From Dipteris shenzhenensis (Eukaryota; Polypodiophyta; Polypodiopsida; Gleicheniales): a stretch of DNA of 64,000 bases. The notes beneath the pieces are model-generated. The model saw only the letters and a program-made list of their open reading frames with translations, did not search any database and was not told where the DNA came from. The stretch lies in assembly GCA_047967505.1 (NCBI GenBank), contig CM106538.1; one strand, given 5' to 3'. The translations under genes were made by a program, and so were the position numbers. This document shows, piece by piece, positions 11,409-21,142 of the stretch (its first letter is position 1; the number at the start of each line of letters is the position of its first letter).

Positions 11409-14002
11409 TCGACTTAGAAGAACAATATGCTCCAGCACAAAAAAGACGAAAGGAACGGTGCTGAATGCTCAACAGCGGGAAAATATGAGAAGAGAAGGGC
11501 TTCAACATATTGACTTATGGTGCGATGGAAGCATATATCCAAAATGTCAAGTAAAAAACTCTACACCTCCATTTGTCAATCCCACCACATTACTGAGGTT
11601 TGCCGGCGATGGACAAAATGGACTTCTTGGTTATATTTCAGCGCAGTCTGCATTTGCGAAAACGTATAAAATGATGTACCTATAAGAAAAGGGGGCCAAG
11701 ATGCAGGAGATAGCCATTCGTGCAAAATTGGAGCAGCAGTTGCAGAATGAAATTGAGGAGCATTCAAAGAGTAAAAAAGAGTTGACAAGAGCAAGAAAGA
11801 AGAGAACCGTGCTTGGAGACAGACTACGTAGCAGGAAGATTAAAAACATTGCAAATTTGAAGGCTGGGACTGGTGGATGCAAGCGACGAATTCAGGAAGC
11901 AAGGTTAGATTGAAATTTATCATTTTGTATACTCAAAAAGGCTCTCTTCCAGACTATATCTATTTCGTCGATTGTCGCAAAATAAGAATGGAGGTGCTGA
12001 ATGATATAGTCATATTGTGTTGTTACTACAGGAAATTATTGGAGCCTACAAAAGAAAATATGGACCCGAACCTTCTTCCTGTTAAACAAATGAAAGGATT
12101 GCTTTCTTGCGGTGTAGCAAAAGGTTTGATTGAGGAAAAAAAATACAAAACAGTCAAACGCAATGTTGTAGAGGACTTTGTATCCAATAATCAAGTTGAT
12201 GGCACTATAATCCAAGAGGCTCTTGATGTTAGTGGAGTTAGCAAGAAGGGATATAGTTTGATTTTCCATGCGATATCCTCAACTTTGAAAGATCAAAGGA
12301 TTAAACGAGTTTTATTGCCAAATCCAGCAACCGTGTGGAGGATAAGAGGTCATTTGAATGAAAGTATAGATGAATTTATTGGGCAATATATCCATATTGA
12401 AGAAATATTTCATGGTGTTAAAGGAACCACTGTGTATGATCCTTGGAACAATATATTTTTAGATCTGCAACAACTTCAAAAAAGAATGGTCGAGTTTTAT
12501 GGAATAACATTTGAGGAGTGCAAAGGCATTTTGAAATTTGTTATCAAACTGGATGAGTGTGAGGTTGTAAAGGAAAAGAAAATGGAAAGAGTTACTATTA
12601 CATTGATGAATGGAGCAATTGATACATCATTGACTGAAGCGAGTTCGAAGTATTTTAGTGTGCAGTCAGAGAAACACATATGGTGGTTAGGCTCGTTCCA
12701 GGTATGATCATTTTTTGTTTTATACTTGATTTTGGTCATTGTTTTCAAATTTGTTATAGTAATACTTTTGTTTTCTATAATCTGGCAGGTGAAGACCGAA
12801 GACCATGAAACACTAGATTGGGTGTTTCACCACACGGAAATACCAAGAATAATCAAAAGACAAGTGCAAGGCGAGAATCTCCATGTTGCAGGAAAAGGTG
12901 ATTTTCAAGTAGAGTGGCACATGGCCGGGGATCTTAAAACACTTAAGTGCATGTATAACATTAGTAAAGGAGGCAACTCAAAGTCTCCTTGTCTTTACTG
13001 CAAAGAATCAGCTCAAGTAATGGATTCAAAATGGTGGAAGAGAGCACCTAATAGAGATAAAGTTGACCCTGACTTCAAGGCCATTCTGGACATTCCACTA
13101 TGTAATGTTCACATCTGCACATTGCATGGTCTATGTCGAATTATTGAGAAATTGGTATTTTTATATATTGGATTTGCTTGGAAACTCCATCCCGAAAAAA
13201 ATAGAAAGGATGCTCTTCAAGCATTGGAAAGAGTGTTATCCGATATAGATCTGCATGGAGGAGATGTTCAAATCACAAAGGATTTTAAAAAGTCTACCAA
13301 TGGCAAGGAGGTACCAATCAAGCCCTCTATTGGTGGTGTTAAGGCAAGAAGATTCTTGTCTCAACCCAAACATAGTAAGCAAGTAAGGCAAGGTAGAACA
13401 GTTTCAAAGATTAATTATGGATTGTGGAAGCAAGTCCATAATGCTGTGAAAGATCATGAGGCAGATGGGGAAGCACGAAATAGGAAGGCAGAGGTGTGGA
13501 GGTCTCTTGATCAACTCTTCATGTTCTGTGACAAAGTAACATGGACAAAGAGTGATTACAAGAACTTTGAGGAGGCAATTAAACATTTTGGAAAGTCAAT
13601 GAAAGACGCGTGGACAGCCTGCAATATAACTCACTACATGGTAAGGTTATGTCTTTTACTTTTACTTAAGTGTGATCCTCTTTTTTTTTATTACTTACTA
13701 TGCATTCTTATGTCTTACAGCATATCATATACAACCACCTTCCCTATTTTGTCAAAAATTATGGATGCCCAGCTATTTGGTCTACCCAAGGCATGGAGAA
13801 GTCTCACTACATGGCACGTAATGCATTTTTTAGACACACACAACACTATGGAGGGAGTCAGAAGGCAAATAGTCTGAAGGAAGTCTTCCAATGGTTTTAC
13901 CGAGGCATACTACAGAGGCTGCATGCTAAAAGAAAAGTTGCTAGCTCCAAAATCAAGCTTGCTTTTCTTCTAGCCCAAAAGCAAGACGAAGACAAGCTCT
14001 AG
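11409..14002 (+). pseudogene. DDE-type transposase-like gene, 4 exons, with nonsense codons in exon 1
   Basis: Exons: about 11409-11903, 12032-12701, 12789-13640 and 13721-14002, all with GT-AG borders and matching phase. Exon 1 has an in-frame TGA (11455) and TAA (11683); the rest is open. Later exons have the look of an RNase H-fold transposase: a first Asp in FVIKLDECEVV, a second in AGDLKTLKCMYN followed by a CLYC zinc-type pair, an insertion with IPLCNVHICTLHGLCRIIEKL, and a candidate Glu in STQGMEKSHYMARNAFF. The catalytic assignment is inference. Uncharacterised animal and plant proteins share the GDLK...CxxC...LH layout, but I cannot name the superfamily. Exon 1 encodes a basic, possibly coiled-coil segment (KLEQQLQNEIEEHSKSKK). 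A more decayed relative lies at 54.8-56.9 kb, supporting a repeat-family origin. It would supply transposition for the 10.96-21.05 kb element. Confidence 0.7.
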
Positions 14003-14412
14003 ACAATTCAATTGCAGCAGAGAGACATAGACAATGGAGGGAATCAAAGATATTTAGAAACCATAAATGGACAAGTAAACATGAATAGGACTCATTTGTA
14101 ACTTATTGGTGTTATGTCCACATGTTTTCAAACTCATTCAATAGAAATTTTTTTAGTGGAACAAGTGACTCTTGGTGTTATGCATGAAAAGTATTTCTTT
14201 TGTGAAACATATGATCTAAACTTAATATAATTTGTTTACAATTTCAATATATTGTTCATTTAATATTTAACGACACCACTCTATGTAAATGTACAAATCA
14301 TTTCATCATCAACTTATTAATCATTTATACAAGATCATACCAGATATCAAAGACTTTATACAAATCAGTTCAAATTTAATATAATGTTTGTGCTATATTC
14401 GATGACTAAATC
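14003..14412. other. Convergent intergenic gap inside the transposon
   Basis: AT-rich sequence between the 3' ends of the transposase gene (+) and the next gene (-). It presumably holds both polyadenylation regions. No gene seen. Confidence 0.5.
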
Positions 14413-15895
14413 CTAATTCTCCCAGGGCCTGCCGATCGGAACTCTCTTTTTGATCTTGATTGGAGTCTTTTTCTTCTTTATTGGCTTGATGTCGACTGTC
14501 TCTTTATCCTTTTCTTCAGCTCTCTCCACCTGTTCCTCTTCTTGGACTGTGTGGCCTGATGCAATCATGGGTGGCTCTCGAAACCTTACGAGCTGGTGTT
14601 TTCCATAGCCCTCCAGATATTTGGGCTCCTTAACACCACATGCTAATGCATAAGAAGTGTAAGACAAAAAGTAAGCGGCCCTAGAGGCCTGCTTATTCAC
14701 ATAATCTCCAAATATATCTATGGCAGACAACCTCTCTATCAAAATGATCTTTTCCTTTTGCCATGAAAGAACATGTCCACCTAAAGCCCTGGACAAACAT
14801 TTTAAGAAGTAAACAATGGCTTCTCCATTGTTGCTCAACTGCCTATGGTAAATCAAGATCTTGGCACTGCCTAGATCATGAATATAATAAGCTAGGCCTG
14901 ACATTTTGCGAAACCCAACCTGCCTGCTTCCACTTGATCTCTAGAGGAATGTGTCATCCTCAATTTGTAGCTGCCACATATCAAAGGATTGGAGTGAGAC
15001 AATACACAACCTACAAAAACAAAGTTAAGCAGAAGTCAAAGTATTTGATTTGAAGTACCTTCTCATTTTCATTAGCAACAAGTAGTTCATCTTTCCAAAG
15101 ATTTATCCCTCTCCCCTCTTGTCCAGCCTCTTCTTTAGGCTTTTCTGTGTATAGTGTTAAGAGATTCATAGCTTCCTGTGTGAGCTGGAAGGCAGCTTCA
15201 TCTGGCTCTTGGAACTTTTCAGCCTCTTTGAAACAAAATGAAAGGGCCTCTACAGGATCAAACATTGTTTCCAAAGCCAGTAGTGAATGGTCATCCTCTA
15301 TGCCAACCTCCTTGTCAAGCCTTGAAGCCTGGGCAATAAGGGAAATGGCATAGTCCTCCCTCAAATTGAGCATACACTCTATATCATGGAGGAAAACATA
15401 ATCCTTTCCACCAATCAACACACCTGGAAGCATGGGCACTGCATAGTTGCTGCTCTGAACATCAAAATCTTCAACTGGCTCTGCTCCCCTCAGTTTTTGT
15501 CCTCAGTTGAACAAGGTCAAGAGCAGCCACTTGCAGCCCCTCATCCTGAAGGTTGATATCTTCTTCTTGCTCTGCCATTTCTGTGACCCTTTTCCTCCTT
15601 TTCCTCTGCTTCAGATGTCCTCCTTTTCCTCTGCTTCAGATGTGTCTTCTTCTTCTATTTCCTGCCCTTGTTCATCCAAAGACTCCTGACTGAAGACAAT
15701 GTATATAAGAAATGCCATGCTCTCCTCTAGCACTCTGCACTTTCTGGTGTGCAAAGTACAGTTGAATTTATAGTGATTAGGCAGGCTGTCAAATCTTCTG
15801 TTCACATGGTACCTCAGCCTGTCATTGGAGACAATATGATTTATATGCACAAAAACCTTTTCTCCTTCCACAATTCTTCCTGCCTCTGTCAGGGT
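14413..15895 (-). pseudogene. Unknown transposon-borne gene, probably frameshifted
   Basis: I do not recognise a family. Readable pieces: about 15895-15614 (GRIVEGEKVFVHINHIVSNDRLRY-type start, ending in acidic EIEEEDTSEAEEKE), 15600-15490 (MAEQEEDINLQDEG), 15481-15060 (PMLPGVLIGGKDYVF, KDELLVANENEK) and a 3' exon 14970-14413 (SGLAYYIHDLGSAKILIYH, ending in a basic IKKKKTPIKIKKR tail). A GT-AG intron 15058-14971 joins the last two. A perfect 25-bp tandem duplication (15593-15617/15618-15642) and a 1-bp shift near 15480 break the frame, and the last exon has an in-frame TAG (14943-14941). It is divergent to the H3-Ulp1 gene, with about 1.05 kb between them. The charge pattern (acidic middle, basic tail) could suit chromatin or nucleic-acid contact, but that is only a guess. 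Confidence 0.55.
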
Positions 15896-16000
15896 CGTGG
15901 CAGGGATGAAAGATTGGGAGACAGGGGAGGGAAAAGTGGTTGTAGTATTGATTATGAAATCATGAATGGCACAAGATCCAAGGCATAAAGTGTACTTTCA

Positions 16001-16075
16001 CACGTGCCAGAATTCAAACTCCAAGAGATCTGGGTCCCATCCACACGTGTGAAAAACCACTACATTCCACACGTG
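16001..16075. promoter_or_regulatory. Three G-box (CACGTG) motifs in the shared upstream region
   Basis: CACGTG occurs at 16001-16006, 16044-16049 and 16070-16075. The last two are embedded in near-identical ccacacgtgtg contexts. They lie between the divergent unknown gene and the H3-Ulp1 gene. G-boxes bind plant bZIP/bHLH factors, so a bidirectional promoter is a reasonable inference. Confidence 0.5.
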
Positions 16076-16269
16076 TGGGATTTAGAGATGCTTTATTCTA
16101 TTTGCACTTATTTGTGGTATCCTATTTTAGACCTCTTGCCCTCCAGTCTCTACTCTCTTGCCTCCCTACCTCCATACTCTGCAACATCAGCATCCTGTCC
16201 AGCAGCACAGGTTCATCCTCAGCACAGGTTACTCATCAGCAGCACAGCACATCCACAGATAGATTCCAG

Positions 16270-16870
16270 GTCAGTAACAATGGGTTCTCCGCTTAGTCTC
16301 TGCAATCTTCTTGCCTACAATAGAAAAAATCCATCCTGCATGGAAATGCATAGACTCAAGTCAAGACAGAGAAATCACTGTAGGAATGCAGATCTTCAAG
16401 TGTGATATTTGCATGTGAGGGTAAAACTGTACTTATGGGTTCTCCCTTCAGTCTGTGCACACTTCTTGCCTTCCATAGACTCAATCCATCCTGTATGGTT
16501 ATGCAAACACCTTCAAATGACTGAAGGCATATTCCAGCATGCTGCCTCATGAATTTGCAGCAAAATGCGAGGAGAAGGCCTTAGGAATTTCAAACAGCTG
16601 AAATCGCGTTTTGTTGCAAATATTGAAATATTGCTTCATCAACCCCTGTCATTCTGGTTTTGTGACTTCCATAGCTGTAATCTTCTTGCATAAACTCCAT
16701 TCATACTGTATTTAGTTGGAGAGACATAGAAATCACTGTAGGAGTGCACCAGCATGTCATTTCAAAATTTGCAGCAAAATGCGATGTGGACCTGTTTGAA
16801 ATTCCAAACTGCTCATATCGTATTTTATTGCAAATTTCTCTATATGGCTTCATCCACCCCTGTGATTGCC
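16270..16870. repeat. Diverged internal repeats upstream of the H3-Ulp1 gene
   Basis: Segments recur with changes. One type (atgggttctcc, agtctctgcaatcttcttgcc, caatccatcctg) occurs near 16278 and 16437. The other (atttgcagcaaaatgcga, aaattccaaa, tatcg, tggcttcatccacccctgt) occurs at about 16552-16650 and 16779-16868. They look like old tandem duplications of a roughly 200-bp block. Confidence 0.6.
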
Positions 16871-16942
16871 TTTTCTTTGTTAGAACATGTTCTCCATGTC
16901 TGTGATCTCTTTCCAATCCTTTGTATGCAGTTTTTCAGAGTG

Positions 16943-19008
16943 ATGGCAAGAACCAAGTCAACTGCAAGGAAAGTTGGCAAAGGGCCAGGGCTTGCAGCAA
17001 TAGCAGCTGGGGCAGGTACCAAGAAATTTAGTGTGCCTCCAAAGGGAAGAGTTGCACATGGCAGGAAGGGTAAGCCAATGAGCTTGCTCAAGCAAAAGGC
17101 CAAAAGATTGAATCATGGTGCAGGTGTGCTAAGGGAGATCAGGAGGCAATAGAAAGCTATAGGCTTTGCAATACCCAAAGCACCCTTTCAAAGACTGGTA
17201 AGAGAAATTTGTGGCAGTTGGAACCTTGGGTTCAGGTGGAATAGAACTGCCATTCTTTCCTTACAGGAAATGGCAGAGGATTACTTGGAGAAATATTTTG
17301 AAGATGCAATGCTTGTAGCAGCCCATGCTCACAGGGTGACTTTGATGGCCAAAGACTTCAACACTTTGTCCAGAGTGAGATGGAGGTATGACAAGCTTGT
17401 TCATCCTGTGGAATGGCAGGACATCAAAATGAGAGACATATTGCTAATTCCACCTACAAGGAAGTTAAAGGTTGATGAGGTAAAGGTTGTTGAGGTAACA
17501 CACTCAAAGAACACCAGAGGGAAGGCTGCTTATAAGGACTCATTGAAGCAGCAAATAAAAGAAACAAAATCTGTTATAGATGTGGAGACTGAAAAGAAGG
17601 AGCTACAGATACATAGAAGGTTGAAGGAGCTGGGCCCTGATGTAGTTGTTCATATTGAGGATGAAGTTTCAGTGAATGATTTTGACTTGACAAAACAATG
17701 CTTAGCAGCATTGGCTCATAAGAATGAGTATTGCTCAGATACTATCATTCTTGCAATGCTCTAGTAAGTGTCTATAAATTTTACATTTTTTGCAAATCAA
17801 TCCTCCTTGTACCTCCTTTATAACCTACCCTAATTACTTTCTGATCCTATGCAGCATGATGAGAAGCTGGCTTCACCCCTCTGTACAGCATACAGTCCAT
17901 ATTGTTGATCCAGCCATTTCTTCTAAATTAAGAGATGCAAAGGAGACTCCCATGAGTATTTCCAGCTGGTTCAAACACTACAATTTTGAAGTAATTGATG
18001 TTTTGCTACTTCCATACCATAGCAGGTATATGGGTGACTACTTCTTTTAAGATTCTTCTTTAAGATTGGGAACTCTTGTAGCCTTTGATTTTCTTATGCT
18101 TTTTTCCTTATGCAGTGACCACTGGAGTTTTGTTTCTATTGACATCCAGCAGAAGCAATGCTTTCTATTCAACTCTCTAAAAAACACACATAGAGAGCTG
18201 AAATTGTAAGTGCTGTGTGTGCTTTTTGAACTTAAAACTTCATTATTTTGATATCATACTAACTAAATTATACATATTGCAGTTGTATTTTGCAGTTGTA
18301 TTAGAAGGCTTTTAGATGCATTGGATCACTGTCCTCCAAATGTCTCTCTTTTGGATTCAATAGAGCCAATAAGTCTAGAGGTAAAAAGTCTATTAAATGC
18401 TATGTCTTTGAACTTATTGAATAATTTTATTTTGTGCTGATGCTAACAGTTTCTAACATATCTTTCTAACTGTACAGACACCACAACAAAATGATTCAAG
18501 TAGCTGTGGATGGAGAGTGCTGATCAATGCAAAATATATACTTTCAAGCTACTTTGAGAAGGAACAGCCAGACCTGGTAAGGAAAAATACTTTTCATTTA
18601 GCTTGAAGATAATTCATAATGATACAAAGTGTTCTAAATTATCCTCTGCCATTGCAGATGAAAGAGGATAGCTTCAGCTCCAACTATGTACATAATTTTA
18701 GAGCTCATACAATTTGGAGGTTTTTGAGCTATGCCTCCCCCAAACCTATTGTACCAGCTACTATGGAGCTGGGTGAAAGCTCTAAAGTACAAGAAGGTGT
18801 CATACACCTTGATCCCACAAATGAAGCACCTAATGCTGAGGACCAGAAGCCACAGGAGCAATCACATAGTGCTGAGGAGGAGCAAACACAGGAGCAAAGA
18901 CCTGCTGCTGATGTTGAGGAGAAGGTGGAGAAGCAGCAAAGAGAGGCTCCTGGGGCAGTGGAGGAGACAGGATGGAGCAGCAGAGAAAAGATCCTCCAGA
19001 AAATGTAG
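16943..19008 (+). CDS. CENH3/H3-like histone fold fused to Ulp1/C48 SUMO protease, one in-frame TAG
   Basis: Six exons, all GT-AG and phase-consistent: 16943-17763, 17855-18025, 18116-18205, 18296-18380, 18478-18576, 18658-19008 (538 codons plus stop). Codon 70 is TAG (17150-17152), otherwise the frame is open. Residues 1-10 are MARTKSTARK, matching the H3 tail through K4 and K9. Residues 64-146 align with the H3 fold: LREIRR, PFQRLVREI (81-89), RW (98-99), SLQEMAEDYL (106-115), FEDAML, HAHRVTLMAKDF (128-139). Trp99 falls at H3 Phe84, a CENH3 trait, as is RVTLMxKDF, but loop 1 has canonical H3 length. After a charged linker (about 150-255) comes a Ulp1-type cysteine protease: IVDPAIS, DHWSFVSIDI with His333, FNSL with Asn350 where Asp is usual, and PQQNDSSSCGW with Gln393 and Cys399. 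The tail (about 450-538) is Glu/Gln-rich. Ulp1 enzymes remove SUMO; the histone part could place this activity on chromatin. The start is chosen because it gives an exact H3-like N-terminus. Confidence 0.85.
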
Positions 19009-19124
19009 AGCAGCCTCTGGATCAAGCTGTACATAAATAGAAAATGGATGTCAGAAATATGTTCTACATATTTAGCTAAACAGTTCTGTACAAAATCTTA
19101 CTTGATTGAATACGAAACCTTTGT

Positions 19125-20564
19125 TTATGGAGTCTGTGTTATCTCAATTTTTAAATTTTCGATGTCTTTGCATTTTATTGAGCTCTCTCTTCTTTTGAGT
19201 AACTGCAAAAAAGCAATATGAATCAGAGTGGTAAATTAAACTAATAGCAATGCTTAATGAGACTAGGATAAATCAGATGGTGTACCTTTCTGTTGTTGTA
19301 GATAAATAAAAAGTCGTTTGAGATAGAACCTTCAGTCTCAAATAGAATGTCACTGCGCAATTGAGCTAGGGAGCAACATTCTCTAAGTGAGATATTGACT
19401 AGCACATCACCATTCTCAACAACATCAATATCAATAAGTTTATTTTCTGCACCAAAAGACTCTTCATCTTGATCCATTGGGACAAGCTTTGTGCCTAGCA
19501 TTCGACTGCGCTTGTAATAAAAAGAGAAAATAAAATTTTGTGATGCAACCATGTACTTCAGTTGCATAGAAGGTTGGACCACCTCACAAAACACTGAACT
19601 ACATGTCTTCTTATCCCAACCTTTATCCAAAAATTGTGGCATGCATGCCGAATTTGTTGCTTTAACTGTGAACATTGTTTTTGAAACCTTCACTGGAAAG
19701 GTATTAAACAAGTCCACAAAAACTGTGAGAGGCATGCACAAAGAAATTTTTACTATCCTAGTGGCAATATTGAGCCTCAGAGCTTTCTGTACTTCTGTAA
19801 AAAGCTTCGCCCTATATGCCTCTGTAACACTAGAATGTGGGTGAGGCCAATCCACTGAATTCCACGCCGGAAGGTCTTGTTTTATTAATACACCATGTGT
19901 GTTAGCTTTGTCCAGCAACTGATAAAAATGATCAATAAAAAATATACCCGATTGAGCTAGCTCTGTTGCACATCAACCTTGGTATTGTTGTTCTCCTATC
20001 GATCCATGCAGAACATCTATAAATCCCAGAATACAATCGATGTTTTGCCATGTCTCATACGATGAAGGATATAAATCTGAAATAAAACAACACAAGAATG
20101 TCAATAAGCTAAGAGAGAAAGCTTCATCTTAAAAATCCATACACCTCATGAAGAAAAAAACCACAATAGAAAAATATACAATTAGGCCTGTGTTGCGGAA
20201 GATTTTTTGGATAGTCTCGCAAGACAAGTTCTTTATGCATGTACACGTGCTGAATCAAAACTTCTTTCACGGATATCTTCCCTTTGGTGATTTTAAAATC
20301 TCGTACTCTTCCCTTCCATGACGCCAAGAAAATGTTTTTTGTCTGGGGTCTTTTTCTTTTGCTAGGTTGCATGAGCACCCATGCTCCTTTCGAAACACTA
20401 AACCTTTCCCAAGTTCCTTCCGTTTTGACTGTACTTGAATTCTCTATCGACGAAATAGAAGCAGCAGGTCGACGGGGTAAGGATGTTTGGTATAATTCTG
20501 CCTTCGTAGCATTATCATCCACAGAGCGTCTTCCACAAGAATGGCCGTGGTTTTGGTTCACCAT
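19125..20564 (-). CDS. Unknown transposon-borne gene, possible C-terminal beta-grasp domain
   Basis: I do not recognise the family. The first exon starts at 20564 (MVNQNHGHSCGRR) and runs to about 20170; it is basic and includes KRKRPQTKNIF. A short exon around 20076-19979 reads LYPSSYETWQNIDCILG. The main exon about 19921-19286 reads LLDKANTHGVLIKQD to SNDFLFIYNNRK, and a last exon 19202-19125 follows a good acceptor (LLKRRESSIKCKDIENLK then stop). The end of the protein (SLAQLRSDILFE, FLFIYNNRK, LLKRRES) has the spacing of ubiquitin-like or other beta-grasp modules, which would fit with a neighbouring SUMO protease, but this is inference. The middle exon joins are uncertain because phases do not fit cleanly. 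It converges on the H3-Ulp1 gene, whose stop is 116 bp away. Confidence 0.55.
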
Positions 20565-21013
20565 GGAGATTTTCTGAATCTGTAACAATAGCAAAGTAAT
20601 GTAACTAAGATAACAATTTGAAGTTTCAAGAAAGAGAAAGTGGGCAGACAGACAGTTGACGAGAAACATTTTACTCTACGCCAAACAGGATCAAGGGAGC
20701 AGTTTTGGAAAAGAAAGGCTGTTGCACAATGAGGCAATGGTGTAGAATGGTAGACCTTTCGCACGAAAGGCGGCACAACATTTGAAAGTTCAAACGAAGG
20801 TGGAAGCGGGAAGGATCTTGTCAGATAAAATGTCAGTTTAGATTCTATCTTCTTGTCCAAAGATCTTCTGAGAATAAAAAACCAATCTCCACATTAATGT
20901 AGCACGCTTGTACTTACATAAAGTATTGTTTCTTTTTTCTATTTTCTCTTATTTTCGTGAATTTTCAACGTTACGTTGGCCCTCTATTGATTGGTTGAGA
21001 GCTTATTTTTCCA

Positions 21014-21051
21014 AACCGTAAAAGGCCCCAAAATAGAGCTCCATTTTCTCC
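21014..21051. repeat. Right terminal inverted repeat
   Basis: On the minus strand it reads ggagaaaatggagctctatt then ttggggccttt, pairing with 10958-10994. Confidence 0.7.
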
Positions 21052-21058
21052 TAATGAA

Positions 21059-21059
21059 T

Positions 21060-21125
<66 letters not shown>
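21059..21125. repeat. (TA)n-(GA)n compound microsatellite
   Basis: About 17 TA units followed by about 15 GA units, beginning 8 bp outside the right TIR. Confidence 0.95.
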
Positions 21126-21129
<4 letters not shown>

Positions 21130-21142
21130 GGGGGGAGGTCAA

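Larger units (their letters stand above)
10958..21051. mobile_element. Candidate 10.1-kb TIR DNA transposon carrying an H3-Ulp1 fusion gene
   Basis: Imperfect terminal inverted repeats bound four spliced genes. The left end reads inward gggaaaaagggaactc then attttggggccc. The right end, read on the minus strand, gives ggagaaaatggagctc then tattttggggcc. About 27 of the first 35 positions match with one 1-base gap. Both ends are flanked by TA (10956-10957 and 21052-21053), a possible 2-bp target duplication; the match can be extended outward to CATTAG on each side, so the exact ends are uncertain by about 5 bp. Order inside: transposase-like gene (+), unknown gene (-), H3-Ulp1 fusion (+), unknown gene (-). 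Ulp1 domains are known passengers in plant MULE and CACTA elements; I know of no described element with a histone fold fused to one. The transposase does not match a superfamily I can name. Nonsense codons in at least three genes suggest this copy is no longer autonomous. Confidence 0.7.

Noticed and set aside
17123-17152. A short intron ending at the TAG in the H3 domain
   Set aside because: The only nearby donor would give a 30-nt intron and would remove the conserved LREIRR helix.
17147-17160. Programmed stop-codon readthrough of TMV type
   Set aside because: The downstream context is AAAGCT, not the CARYYA context known for that type; other mechanisms remain open.
10955-21054. PIF/Harbinger origin from TIRs starting GG and a TWA target site
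   Set aside because: The left flank is TTA and the right flank TAA, not a direct 3-bp duplication; only TA is shared. The transposase also does not look like Harbinger.
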